64,000 bases of DNA. It comes from Streptomyces paradoxus. GTDB taxonomy: Bacteria > Actinomycetota > Actinomycetes > Streptomycetales > Streptomycetaceae. The notes beneath the pieces were generated by a model. It was given only the letters and a program-made list of their open reading frames with translations. It was not told the DNA's origin and did not search any database. How positions within the stretch are numbered: position 1 is the stretch's first letter; each line of letters begins with the position of its first letter. Shown one piece after another: positions 46,076 through 54,311 of the stretch. The stretch lies in contig NZ_JACHGV010000003.1 of assembly GCF_014202475.1 (NCBI RefSeq), forward strand, positions 838,454 through 902,453, in the 5' to 3' direction. The position numbers and the translations under genes were made by a program.

Positions 46076-46596
46076 CCGCGCCCAGTACCTTCGGACTGAT
46101 CGGACTGAGCAGTGAGGCCCGCAACCTGCACTGGCTGCTCACCAACCTCGTCGAGGAGGTACCCGGCATCCTCTCCGTCGCGGTCGTCTCCTCCGACGGA
46201 CTACTCCTGCTCTCCTCCGACGACCACCGCAACAAGGAGGCGAGGGAGGCCCTGCAGGCCCGCGGGACCAAGCGGACCGGCCCACGCGGCTCCGCCGCCG
46301 ACCTGGCCACCATCGTCTCCGGCATCGGCAGCCTCACCATCGGCGCCGCCCGGCTGATGGACTTCGGCGGGGTCCGGCACACGATGGTCGCGATGGACGA
46401 GGGCAGCCTGTTCGTGATGTCGATCAGCGACGGCTCGCTGCTCGGCGTCCACGGCTCCGCGGACTGCGACATGAGCGTCGTGGCGTACCACATGGCCCTG
46501 TTCGTCGGCCGCGCCGGCCACGTGCTGACGCCCGAACTCCGCAGCGAGCTCCGTAAATCCCTGGAGGATTCCCAGACGGCGGGGAGTGCCCGATGA
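46072..46596 (+). CDS. cvnB: Conservon roadblock/LC7 protein (CvnB)
   Basis: This 174-residue roadblock/LC7-fold protein contains LHWLLTNLVEEVPGILSVAVVSSDGLLLLSS and a central VRHTMVAMDEGSLFVMSISDGSLLGV. The family regulates small GTPases. The TTG start at 46072 overlaps the cvnA stop (TTGA) and has GGAGGC upstream. It is four bases coupled to cvnC. Confidence 0.9.
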   Translation: MTAPSTFGLIGLSSEARNLHWLLTNLVEEVPGILSVAVVSSDGLLLLSSDDHRNKEAREALQARGTKRTGPRGSAADLATIVSGIGSLTIGAARLMDFGGVRHTMVAMDEGSLFVMSISDGSLLGVHGSADCDMSVVAYHMALFVGRAGHVLTPELRSELRKSLEDSQTAGSAR

Positions 46597-47015
46597 GCAG
46601 TAAACCGAAGCAGCACCTGCCCGTCCGCGGCGGCGACCGCAAACCCGCCCGGGTCCGCCCCTACTCGCTCACCGGCGGCCGCACCCGCTTCGGCCACGTC
46701 CTCCTCGTGGAGACGTTCGTGGCGAGCACGGCCGCGCTCGACGCCCCCGAGGAGCGCAAGGAACTGACGAACGGCCACCTCTCCACCCGCGTGATGCCGG
46801 AGCTGCGGGCCATCGTCGAACTGTGCCGCCGGATGCGTACGGTGGCCGAGATCGCCGCGCTGCTGAAGATGCCGCTCGGCGTGGTCCGCGTGCTCCTCAG
46901 CGACCTCGCGGACCAGGGAAAGATCCGTGTGTACGGAACGGGCACCGGCCACGGCACGGGCCGCCCGGACCGGGCTCTGCTGGAAAGGGTGCTGAGTGGA
47001 CTCCGTCGTCTCTGA
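46593..47015 (+). CDS. cvnC: Conservon DUF742 protein (CvnC)
   Basis: This 140-residue DUF742 protein begins basic (KPKQHLPVRGGDRKPARVRPYSLTGGRTR) and has a C-terminal winged-helix-like segment (LCRRMRTVAEIAALLKMPLGVVRVLLSDLADQGKIRVY). ATG overlaps the cvnB stop (ATGA). It is the third member of the four-gene signalling module. Confidence 0.9.
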   Translation: MSSKPKQHLPVRGGDRKPARVRPYSLTGGRTRFGHVLLVETFVASTAALDAPEERKELTNGHLSTRVMPELRAIVELCRRMRTVAEIAALLKMPLGVVRVLLSDLADQGKIRVYGTGTGHGTGRPDRALLERVLSGLRRL

Positions 47016-47643
47016 CGCCGCTCACGGCGTCGCTGGTTCATCTCAGTTCGTCCAGCCGGACGACAGCATGCACGCCTGGGAGACGGACCGCACCCGTGCC
47101 CCCATAGCCACGAAGATCGTGGTGGCGGGCGGCTTCGGCGTGGGCAAGACCACGCTGGTCACCGCCGTCTCGGAGATCACGCCCCTGCAGACCGAGGCGC
47201 TGATGACAGAGGCGAGCGAGGCGACCGACGACCTCACCGCCACCCCGGGCAAGACCACCACCACCGTCGCCATGGACTTCGGGCGCATCACGCTCGACGA
47301 CGACCTGGTGCTCTACCTGTTCGGCACGCCGGGCCAGCAGCGGTTCTGGTTCATGTGGGACGACATCGTGCGCGGCGCGATCGGCGCCGTCGTGCTGGCC
47401 GACACCCGCCGCCTGAAGGACTGCTTCCCGGTCCTGGACTACTTCGAGAGCTCCGGGCTGCCGTACGTGGTCGCGGTCAACCACTTCGACGGCAGCGAGC
47501 TGTTCGAGCCGGAGGACGTGCGGGAGGCCCTGACCATCCCGCGGCACATACCTGTCATGATCATGGACGCGCGTCGCCGGATCTCCGTGATCGAGACCCT
47601 CCTGGCCCTCGTGGGCCACGCGCTCGACGAAACCCCCGAGTAG
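46996..47643 (+). CDS. cvnD: Conservon Ras-like GTPase (CvnD)
   Basis: This 215-residue GTPase has P-loop GGFGVGKTT (about residues 45-53), switch II-like FGTPGQQRFWFMWDD, and a NHFD base-recognition motif in place of NKxD. It cycles between GTP and GDP forms and is regulated by the CvnA-C complex. GTG at 46996 lies inside cvnC (20-bp overlap). The next gene follows by 12 bp. Confidence 0.9.
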   Translation: MDSVVSDAAHGVAGSSQFVQPDDSMHAWETDRTRAPIATKIVVAGGFGVGKTTLVTAVSEITPLQTEALMTEASEATDDLTATPGKTTTTVAMDFGRITLDDDLVLYLFGTPGQQRFWFMWDDIVRGAIGAVVLADTRRLKDCFPVLDYFESSGLPYVVAVNHFDGSELFEPEDVREALTIPRHIPVMIMDARRRISVIETLLALVGHALDETPE

Positions 47644-47655
47644 AGGAAAGCCCGC

Positions 47656-48918
47656 ATGCGGAAGATACTCGTCGTCGGAGCCGGTCAGTCCGGGCTCCAG
47701 ATCGCCCTCGGCCTCCAGTCACAGGGGTACGAGGTCACCCTGATGTCCAACCGGACGGCGGACGAGATCCGCACCGGCCGGGTCATGTCGACGCAGTGCA
47801 TGTTCCACACGGCCCTGCAGCACGAGCGCGACCTCCAGCTGAACTTCTGGGAGTCCCAGGCCCCGAAGATCGAAGGACTCGGCGTCTCGGTCGCCGCCCC
47901 CGGCTCCTGGGCCGAAGGCCCCTCCGCCCGCGCCATCGACTGGCTGGGCAGGCTCGACGGCTTCGCCCAGTCCGTCGACCAGCGCGTGAAGATGGCCGGC
48001 TGGATGGAGACGTTCGCCCAGCGCGGCGGCCAGCTCGTCATCCACGGCGCGGCCGTCGGCGACCTCGACTACTTCTCCCGCACCTACGACCTGGTACTCG
48101 TCGCGGCCGGCAAGGGCGAGCTGGTCCAGATGTTCGGCCGCGACGCGGAGCGCTCCCCGTACGCCGAGCCGCAGCGCGCGCTGGCCGTGTCGTACGTCCA
48201 CGGCCTCGGCCCGCGCCCCGAGCACCCGGACACCGAAGCGGTCCGCTGCAACCTCGTGCCGGGCGTCGGCGAACTGTTCGTCATGCCCACCCTGACCACC
48301 TCCGGCCGCGCCGACATCCTGTTCTGGGAGGGCATACCCGGCGGCCCGCTCGACGCCTTCAACGGCGTCAAGGACCCCGCGGAGCACCTCTCCCTGACCC
48401 TGGAACTCATGGAGCGGTACGTCCCCTGGGAGTACGCGCGGGCCACCAAGGTCGAACTGACCGACGCCGGCGGCACCCTGGCCGGGCGCTACGCCCCCAC
48501 CGTCCGCAACCCGATCGGCCGCCTCCCCGGCGGCGGGCTCGTGCTGGGCGTGGCGGACGTCGTCGTGGCGAACGACCCGATCACCGGGCAGGGCTCCAAC
48601 TCGGCGTCCAAGTGCGCCGCCGCCTACCTCGCCTCGATCACCGAGCACGGCGACAAGCCGTTCGACGAGGAGTGGATGCGCGCCACCTTCGACCGCTACT
48701 GGAACACCGCCCAGCACGTCACCAAGTGGACCAACGCGATGCTCGCGCCGCCGCCGGAGCACATCCTGAACCTCATCGGCGCCGCCGGTGAGCTCCAGCC
48801 GGTAGCCGACCGCTTCGCCAACGGTTTCGACACCCCGGCCGACTTCGAGAACTTCTTCTACGACCCGGCCAAGACCGGGGCCTACCTGGCCGAGGTGTCC
48901 GGCGCGGGCGCCGCGTAA
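47656..48918 (+). CDS. Styrene/indole monooxygenase-like flavoprotein in the conservon operon
   Basis: This 420-residue FAD-dependent monooxygenase has a Rossmann FAD site KILVVGAGQSGLQIALGL at the N-terminus and the StyA-type substrate domain (MSTQCMFHTALQHERDLQLNFWE…). A second FAD contact is seen at VVVANDPITGQGSN. StyA-type enzymes take reduced FAD from a separate reductase; none is nearby. It is 12 bp after cvnD with GAGGAAAG upstream, so it is probably co-expressed with the conservon. The substrate is unknown. Its 3' end overlaps the convergent NlpC gene by 37 bp. Confidence 0.87.
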   Translation: MRKILVVGAGQSGLQIALGLQSQGYEVTLMSNRTADEIRTGRVMSTQCMFHTALQHERDLQLNFWESQAPKIEGLGVSVAAPGSWAEGPSARAIDWLGRLDGFAQSVDQRVKMAGWMETFAQRGGQLVIHGAAVGDLDYFSRTYDLVLVAAGKGELVQMFGRDAERSPYAEPQRALAVSYVHGLGPRPEHPDTEAVRCNLVPGVGELFVMPTLTTSGRADILFWEGIPGGPLDAFNGVKDPAEHLSLTLELMERYVPWEYARATKVELTDAGGTLAGRYAPTVRNPIGRLPGGGLVLGVADVVVANDPITGQGSNSASKCAAAYLASITEHGDKPFDEEWMRATFDRYWNTAQHVTKWTNAMLAPPPEHILNLIGAAGELQPVADRFANGFDTPADFENFFYDPAKTGAYLAEVSGAGAA

Positions 48919-50108
48919 CCCTCGTAGCCCTCGTCCGACCCGTCCGTGGCACCCTCGGGGAGCTCCGGCGGCACGTACCGCCGCAGGGGCTTCCCGTCCG
49001 GGTCCGGGCGTACGGCGCCCAGAACGGGGTTGGCCGCGATCGGTGAGACCTTCACCTTCGCGCCCGGACGGGGCGCCTGCACCACCCTGCCGTCCCCGAG
49101 GTACAGCGCCGTGTGCGTGGCCTTCTCGAAGTACACGACCAGGTCGCCGGGGCGCAGCTCGTGCAGCGGGATCCGCTCCAGCCGCTTCCACTGTTCCTGG
49201 CTGGTCCGGGGGATGGGCACCCCGGCCTCGGCCCAGGCCCGTGAGGTCAGCCCCGAGCAGTCGTACGTCCTCGGGCCCTCCGCGCCCCACTCGTACGGCT
49301 TGCCGAGCTGGCGCACGGCGTAGCGCACGGCCCTGCGGCCCTCGGCCGACGGGGCACGGACGCCGCCGCTGCTCCGCCTGCTCCCGCGGTTCTTGCCGTC
49401 GCCGCCGCTGTCGTCGCCGTCGTCACCGTTGCGTTCGCTGCTCAGCGCGCCGGACGCCATGAACTCCTTCTGCGCCTTGGCGATGCCGTTCCGCTCGAAC
49501 TCGGCGAGGTCGGTGAGCTGGTCGCGGCTGAGGGAGGCGAGCAGCTTCTCGACGTCGTGCAGCCGGGCGCGGACCTCGTCCCGCTCCTTCTTGCGCCGCT
49601 CGGTGAGGGCGAGCTGCCGGTCGAGGGCCGTGCGGGACTTGCGGGCCAGCTCGCGGGCCGTGCGCTCGCTGGTGGTCAGCCGGCCGACGGTGCCGGCCCG
49701 CTCCCGGGCGAGCCGGCCGATCACATGACCCTGCTCGATCGCGTGCTGGGGGTCGCGGGCCAGGAGCAGGCGCACGTAGGGGGAGATGTCGGTGCTGCTC
49801 TGGTACTGCTGCCGGGCCAGCCGGCCGGCCGCGCCCCGGCTGTCGTGCAGGGAGAGCCGGGCGCGGGCGAGGGCGCGGTCCAGGCGGTCGGTCTCGGCCC
49901 GCTGCTTCTTCAGCTTCTCCTCGGTGGCGTTGTAGGCCTCGGTGGCCTCCTCGGCCTTCCTGTACAGCCCCTGAAGATCCGTCAGGAGCTCGGCGATCTC
50001 GTGCTGTTCCGTGTCCGGCCCGGGAGCGGCCGTGGCCGGGACGGGGGCCAGGACGGTTCCGGCCGCCGTCGCCGCGACGCAGACCAGCCGCAGGAGCTTT
50101 CCTGACAT
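48882..50108 (-). CDS. NlpC/P60 peptidoglycan endopeptidase
   Basis: This 408-residue exported protein has a signal peptide (about 1-28, ending ATAAPGP) and a coiled coil of about 180 residues (LLTDLQGLYRKAEEATEAYNATEEKLKKQ…) typical of RipA/CwlO-like hydrolases. A Ser/Gly/Asp linker leads to a C-terminal NlpC/P60 domain with catalytic Cys in TYDCSGLTS and His in ATHTALYLG. It cleaves stem-peptide bonds in peptidoglycan. ATG with GGAGGTGATGG upstream. Confidence 0.9.
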   Translation of the reverse strand: MSGKLLRLVCVAATAAGTVLAPVPATAAPGPDTEQHEIAELLTDLQGLYRKAEEATEAYNATEEKLKKQRAETDRLDRALARARLSLHDSRGAAGRLARQQYQSSTDISPYVRLLLARDPQHAIEQGHVIGRLARERAGTVGRLTTSERTARELARKSRTALDRQLALTERRKKERDEVRARLHDVEKLLASLSRDQLTDLAEFERNGIAKAQKEFMASGALSSERNGDDGDDSGGDGKNRGSRRSSGGVRAPSAEGRRAVRYAVRQLGKPYEWGAEGPRTYDCSGLTSRAWAEAGVPIPRTSQEQWKRLERIPLHELRPGDLVVYFEKATHTALYLGDGRVVQAPRPGAKVKVSPIAANPVLGAVRPDPDGKPLRRYVPPELPEGATDGSDEGYEGYAAPAPDTSAR

Positions 50109-50214
50109 GCCATCACCTCCGGTGCGAGGGCGGCGTGGTGCCGCCGGACATCGTGAGGATCAGGCGTGTGCGGGCGGTGCGCGCGGCGGGTGTGCGCGGT
50201 TCGGCGCAACGGGG

Positions 50215-50532
50215 TCACCCGTCGGCGTCGTCCGGCTTGCCGCGCGGCGTGGCGTCTGGCTTCGACCACGGCCAGTTGAGCCGGCGGGGCGGGACGCCCT
50301 GCGGGGCGTACTCGTACTTCCAGCGGTTGGACAGGCCGACCCGGCCCGGCCCCCGGGGGACGCGGCGGTAGACGAGCACGGTGTCCGGCCCGCCGTCCGG
50401 GTCCGGGACGGGGATGCGGTACGTCTTGGGCGGGTGGCCGGTGATCCCGAGGAGGACGGGCAGGACCCTGCCGTCCATCGGGCCGCCCTCGAAGGGGGTC
50501 TCTTCGCTCTTCACGGGATCAGTGTCAGACAT
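50215..50532 (-). CDS. Hypothetical protein downstream of TetR gene
   Basis: This 105-residue soluble, Pro/Gly/Arg-rich protein (GITGHPPKTYRIPVPDPDGG, WKYEYAP) has no recognised domain. Its start overlaps the TetR stop by 8 bp, so it is probably co-translated with it. Function unknown. Confidence 0.7.
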   Translation of the reverse strand: MSDTDPVKSEETPFEGGPMDGRVLPVLLGITGHPPKTYRIPVPDPDGGPDTVLVYRRVPRGPGRVGLSNRWKYEYAPQGVPPRRLNWPWSKPDATPRGKPDDADG

Positions 50533-51178
50533 CCTCGGCGAGCGCCCGGACCAGGGCGTCGGTCTGCGGGTCGCGGCGGGCGGTCACGGTCAGCATCGCC
50601 ACGAACTGCTCGACGAGCCAGTCGCGGAGCTCCTCGGCGGGGGGCTGCTTGTCCTCGTCGAGCCAGATCAGCGACGACGCCTCCACCGCGGTGATCCACA
50701 TGCGGATGGTCATGCGCAGGCTGGGCCCGGGGCCGGTGACGCCCAGGTGGCTGAGGATGTGCTCGGCGGCGACGCGGCGGACGCCGTCGACGATGGCGGT
50801 GGTGCGGGAGGTCTCGACGACGCTGCCGCCCTGGAGGAGGGCGCTGAAGCCGGTGTCGTGCTCGTCGACGAAGGTGAGGTAGCGGTCGAGGGCGCGGGAC
50901 AGGCGGGGGAGGAGGGGACCTTCGCGGGGTTCGTCGAAACAGTGCTGGAGCTCGTCGGCGGCGGACCGCAGGGCGGCCTCGTAGAGCTGCTGCTTGCCGC
51001 CCGGGAAGTACCGGTACACCAGGGGCCGCGAGACCCCGGCCGCCTCCGCCACGTCGTCGAGGGACACCTCCTCCGGGGCGCGGTGGGCGAAGAGGTCCAG
51101 CGCGGAGGTGAGCAGCTGACTGCGGCGTTCCTCGACGCTGAGTCGCCGGTAGGCGGGGGTGGGGGCGGCTGGTGTCAT
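50525..51178 (-). CDS. TetR-family transcriptional regulator
   Basis: This 217-residue regulator has the TetR HTH LDLFAHRAPEEVSLDDVAEAAGVSRPLVYRYFPGGKQQLYEAAL (about residues 27-70) followed by an all-helical ligand-binding domain. It lies between a small hypothetical and the diiron oxygenase gene on the same strand. The inverted repeat at 52198-52220, upstream of the oxygenase, is a candidate target. Confidence 0.9.
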   Translation of the reverse strand: MTPAAPTPAYRRLSVEERRSQLLTSALDLFAHRAPEEVSLDDVAEAAGVSRPLVYRYFPGGKQQLYEAALRSAADELQHCFDEPREGPLLPRLSRALDRYLTFVDEHDTGFSALLQGGSVVETSRTTAIVDGVRRVAAEHILSHLGVTGPGPSLRMTIRMWITAVEASSLIWLDEDKQPPAEELRDWLVEQFVAMLTVTARRDPQTDALVRALAEDV

Positions 51179-51215
51179 GCCTCGCAGCGTAATCGGGGGG
51201 CCGGGGTGTGCGCCC

Positions 51216-52154
51216 CTACGCCAGCAGCCCCGACGACTTCCACAGCCGTCGTCCGACCCCCCGCAGCACCCCGATGTCGTCGAGGAAGTCGGTCAGCCGC
51301 CTGGAGCCGTTCTGCATGACCTCCCGGCGGTGGCCGCTCGCGCGGACCTGGGCGAGGGCCTCCCGCTTGTCCAGGCCCACGTTCGTGTAGACGTCGGGGT
51401 TCACGAACGCCACCGAGAAGACGCGGGCGAACTCGCCGGAGGTGATGCGGGTGAACTCCTGGGACCACTTGGGCGCGGTCACCATCTGGCGGCGGAGTTC
51501 CTCACGGGCATAGCGGACGTGGCGGGCCTCCTCCACGACGTGGATGCGGGTGACGCCGCGGACCAGGGTCTGGACGCGCTCGTCGGGGAACGTCAGCCGC
51601 TGCATCCAGTCCAGGACCTCCTCGCCGAGCAGGGTCGCCGTGAAGGAACCGGGGGTGGTGGAGATGGTCTTGAACAGGCGGCCGAGCTGCTGGTGCGCGC
51701 GGCTGACCGGGTACCAGGGCGTGTCGCCCTGGGCGATCAGCCGGGCGAACATCTTGGAGTGCCGGCACTCGTCCTCGATCTCGGTGAGTGCGTAGCGGAC
51801 GTGCGCGCTCGTGGCCGCCTTGTCGTAGATGTGCCGCACCAGCAGCTGCATGAGGATGATCTCGAACCAGATGCCGAGCGAGGCCAGGGCCGCCGCCTCG
51901 TGCTGGGAGAGCAGGATCCGCTGCTCCTCGCCCATCCGCTTCCACAGCGGAGTGTCGTAGAGCGACACCAGCTCCGGCGGCCAGAACCACTTGCCCTCCT
52001 CGAAGGGCGCGTCCCAGTCCAGTTCCTTGTCCGGGTCGAAGGAATGCTTGGCGGAGGAGTCGAGCAGCCGCTGGGCCACCTGCTCCCGGTCCTTCAGCAG
52101 GCCGAGGGCATCGCGCAGGCCGTCGAGCGCATCGGCTTCCGTCAGGGTCGTCAT
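51216..52154 (-). CDS. AurF-like diiron oxygenase
   Basis: This 312-residue ferritin-like protein has two diiron ligand motifs: EIEDECRHSKMF (about residues 134-145) and HVVEEARHVRYA (about 210-221), with further Glu ligands upstream in QHEAAAL. AurF family members oxidise arylamines to nitroarenes; paralogues act on other substrates. ATG with GAGGTGGG upstream. It is 37 bp from the TetR gene and probably its target. Confidence 0.85.
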   Translation of the reverse strand: MTTLTEADALDGLRDALGLLKDREQVAQRLLDSSAKHSFDPDKELDWDAPFEEGKWFWPPELVSLYDTPLWKRMGEEQRILLSQHEAAALASLGIWFEIILMQLLVRHIYDKAATSAHVRYALTEIEDECRHSKMFARLIAQGDTPWYPVSRAHQQLGRLFKTISTTPGSFTATLLGEEVLDWMQRLTFPDERVQTLVRGVTRIHVVEEARHVRYAREELRRQMVTAPKWSQEFTRITSGEFARVFSVAFVNPDVYTNVGLDKREALAQVRASGHRREVMQNGSRRLTDFLDDIGVLRGVGRRLWKSSGLLA

Positions 52155-52197
52155 GGCTGCCCACCTCGTTGTGCACACGTCACTGATGCACTTATGA

Positions 52198-52220
52198 GAC
52201 TGCTTGTCAGCAAGCCAGTC
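52198..52220. promoter_or_regulatory. TetR-type inverted repeat upstream of the oxygenase-TetR operon
   Basis: GACTGCTTG (52198-52206) and CAAGCCAGTC (52211-52220), about TCAG, form an inverted repeat with a one-base bulge, about 45 bp upstream of the oxygenase ATG. Its length and symmetry fit a TetR operator. Confidence 0.6.
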
Positions 52221-52278
52221 AATCCCCTGCGCGCCACTTGTTGACCCGGTGTCTACCTCGGGTGCGCCCGCGCACTCG

Positions 52279-52788
52279 TCAGAGCGCGCAGCCCAGCCCC
52301 TCCGGCACCTCGCCGATCAGCGGTTCGGCCCCCTGGGGCGGGAACTGCGTCCGCAGGGTGAAGGCATACGGCGTCGGGCCGTGGGTGCGGATGTGCAGGA
52401 GGCGGGATTCCGCCTCGGCCACGGTCGGGCGGTGGCCGGCCGGCACCCACCACAGGGTCACCATGGCCTCCTCCACCCGCTCGAACCACTCGCGGCGTCG
52501 GGCGAGCATCTCCCGGTGCCTGCCCTGGTACATGTACGCCGTCAGCGAGTCGGCGTCGCGCCACACCGACATGTTGAGGATCAGCCAGGAATCGCCGAAG
52601 ACGGGCACGTCCGTGGCGTTGCCGCTGTCGCTCTGCAGGCGCCACACGAAACCGTCGGCCGCGTCGGCGTCGGCGTTCACCGGGTCCAGGGCGTCGACGA
52701 AGTCCTTCAACTGCGGTGAGTCCAGCGGGGCCTTCAGGCGGGCGATGTTGACCTCGGCGAGTTCGTACGCGGTAGTGGGCTCAGTCAT
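52279..52788 (-). CDS. DUF3291 domain protein
   Basis: This 169-residue protein has the DUF3291 pattern (ELAEVNIARLKAPLDSPQLKDFVDALDPVNADADAADGFVWRL, FGDSWLILNMSVWRDADSLTAYMY), a monooxygenase-like dimeric ferredoxin fold. Function is unassigned; such proteins often bind heme or act on small molecules. ATG at 52788; CTACCTA upstream could be a -10 box. Confidence 0.82.
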   Translation of the reverse strand: MTEPTTAYELAEVNIARLKAPLDSPQLKDFVDALDPVNADADAADGFVWRLQSDSGNATDVPVFGDSWLILNMSVWRDADSLTAYMYQGRHREMLARRREWFERVEEAMVTLWWVPAGHRPTVAEAESRLLHIRTHGPTPYAFTLRTQFPPQGAEPLIGEVPEGLGCAL

Positions 52789-52850
52789 GTACCGAACGTT
52801 AGGTAGGGAACTTCCCGGCCGGTAGCCCCGTCTCACCAACCGGGCAGCCG

Positions 52851-54311
52851 TCAGGGCGACTTGAGCACCGCCCTCATCACCGCCCGCGCGATCGGCGCCG
52901 CGTCACCGCCCCCGCTGATGTCCCCGCGCCTCGCCTCCGCGTCCTCCACGACGACCGCGACCGCCACCCGGGCCGCCAGGTCGCGGTCGCCCTGCGCCCA
53001 GGAGACGAACCAGGCGTACGGCGTCCCGGAGTTGCCGAGGCCGTGCTGGGCGGTGCCGGTCTTGCCGCCGACCTTGGCGCCGCGGATGGCGGCATTGCGT
53101 CCGCCGCCGTTCTCGACCACGTCCCGCATCATCGCCCGCAGCCGGACGGCGGTGGACGGGTACATCGCCTGGCGGACCGCCCGCGAGCCGGCCGCCGCGA
53201 GGGTGCCGCCGCCCGGCCGGGTCGTGCGCTCCACCAGATACGGGTCCCGCACCTGGCCGCCGTTCGCCACGGCCGCCGCGACCATCGCCATCTGCAGCGG
53301 CGTGGCGCGGGTGTTGTACTGGCCGATCGACGACAGGGCCAGCTGGGCCTTGTCCAGGGTGGTGTCGAAAGTGGACCGGGCCACCGGGAAGGGGATCCGC
53401 AGCCCCCCGTTGCCGAACCCGAGGGCGTACGCCGTGGCCGTCATGTCCGGCACGCCCACCTCCACACCGAGCTTGGCGAACACCGTGTTGCAGGAGAGCG
53501 TGAAGGCCTCGCGCAAGGAGGCGTCCGCGCAGCCCTTCGACGCGTTGGTCAGGCGCGTCCGCGTCCCGGGCAGCCGGTAGGGGTCGGGGGAGTCGGTCGG
53601 CGCTTCGAGGTCCGTGACCACACCGGTGTCCAGCGCGGCGGCCGCGGTGACGACCTTGAAGGTCGAACCCGGCGGGTACGTCTGCCGCACCGCCCGGTTG
53701 AGCATCGGGCGGTCCTTGTCCGCGTTGAGTCGCGCCCAGGCCCGGGCCGCGGCCGAGCCGTTGCCGGACAGCGGCTGGGGGTCGTAGGACGGGGCGGACA
53801 CCAGGGCCAGGATCCGGCCGGTCGACGGCTCCAGCGCCGCCACCGCGCCCTTGCGGCCCGCGAGCCCCTTGAAGGCGGCCTCCTGCGCGGCTGGGTGGAG
53901 GGTCGTGACGACGTCTCCGCCGGCGTTGCGCGCCCGCGTGAAGTCGTTCCACAGCGGGAACGGCGCCAGCATCGGATCCGCGCCGGACAGCACGCCGTCC
54001 TCGGTGCTCTCCAGCAGCGTCGTTCCGTAGAGCTGGGAGGCGAAGCCGGTGACCGGGGCGTACAGCGGGCCGTCGGTGTAGGTCCGTTCGTAGCGCAGGT
54101 GCTCGCGGGTGTCCCTGGAGCCGGTGACGCGCCGCCCGCCGACCAGGATGTCCCCGCGCGGCTGCTCGTAGCGGGTGATGTCGGGGCGCCGGTTGCCCGG
54201 GTTGCGGTCGTAGGAGGGTGCCTGGACGACCTGGACGCGGGCCGCGTTCAGCAGCAGCGCCACCAGCAGCAGGACGCAGAAGTACCCGGCGTGCCGGATG
54301 TGCCGGGTCAC
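52851..54311 (-). CDS. Class B penicillin-binding protein (PbpA/PBP2-type transpeptidase)
   Basis: This 486-residue protein has an N-terminal membrane anchor (HAGYFCVLLLVALLLNAARV), a short dimerisation region and a transpeptidase domain. The motifs are SxxK in PPGSTFKVV, SxN in TLSCNTVF and KTG in VGGKTGTAQ. It cross-links peptidoglycan. GTG at 54311 overlaps the FtsW/RodA stop (GTGA), so the glycosyltransferase and its partner PBP are co-translated. Confidence 0.93.
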   Translation of the reverse strand: MTRHIRHAGYFCVLLLVALLLNAARVQVVQAPSYDRNPGNRRPDITRYEQPRGDILVGGRRVTGSRDTREHLRYERTYTDGPLYAPVTGFASQLYGTTLLESTEDGVLSGADPMLAPFPLWNDFTRARNAGGDVVTTLHPAAQEAAFKGLAGRKGAVAALEPSTGRILALVSAPSYDPQPLSGNGSAAARAWARLNADKDRPMLNRAVRQTYPPGSTFKVVTAAAALDTGVVTDLEAPTDSPDPYRLPGTRTRLTNASKGCADASLREAFTLSCNTVFAKLGVEVGVPDMTATAYALGFGNGGLRIPFPVARSTFDTTLDKAQLALSSIGQYNTRATPLQMAMVAAAVANGGQVRDPYLVERTTRPGGGTLAAAGSRAVRQAMYPSTAVRLRAMMRDVVENGGGRNAAIRGAKVGGKTGTAQHGLGNSGTPYAWFVSWAQGDRDLAARVAVAVVVEDAEARRGDISGGGDAAPIARAVMRAVLKSP

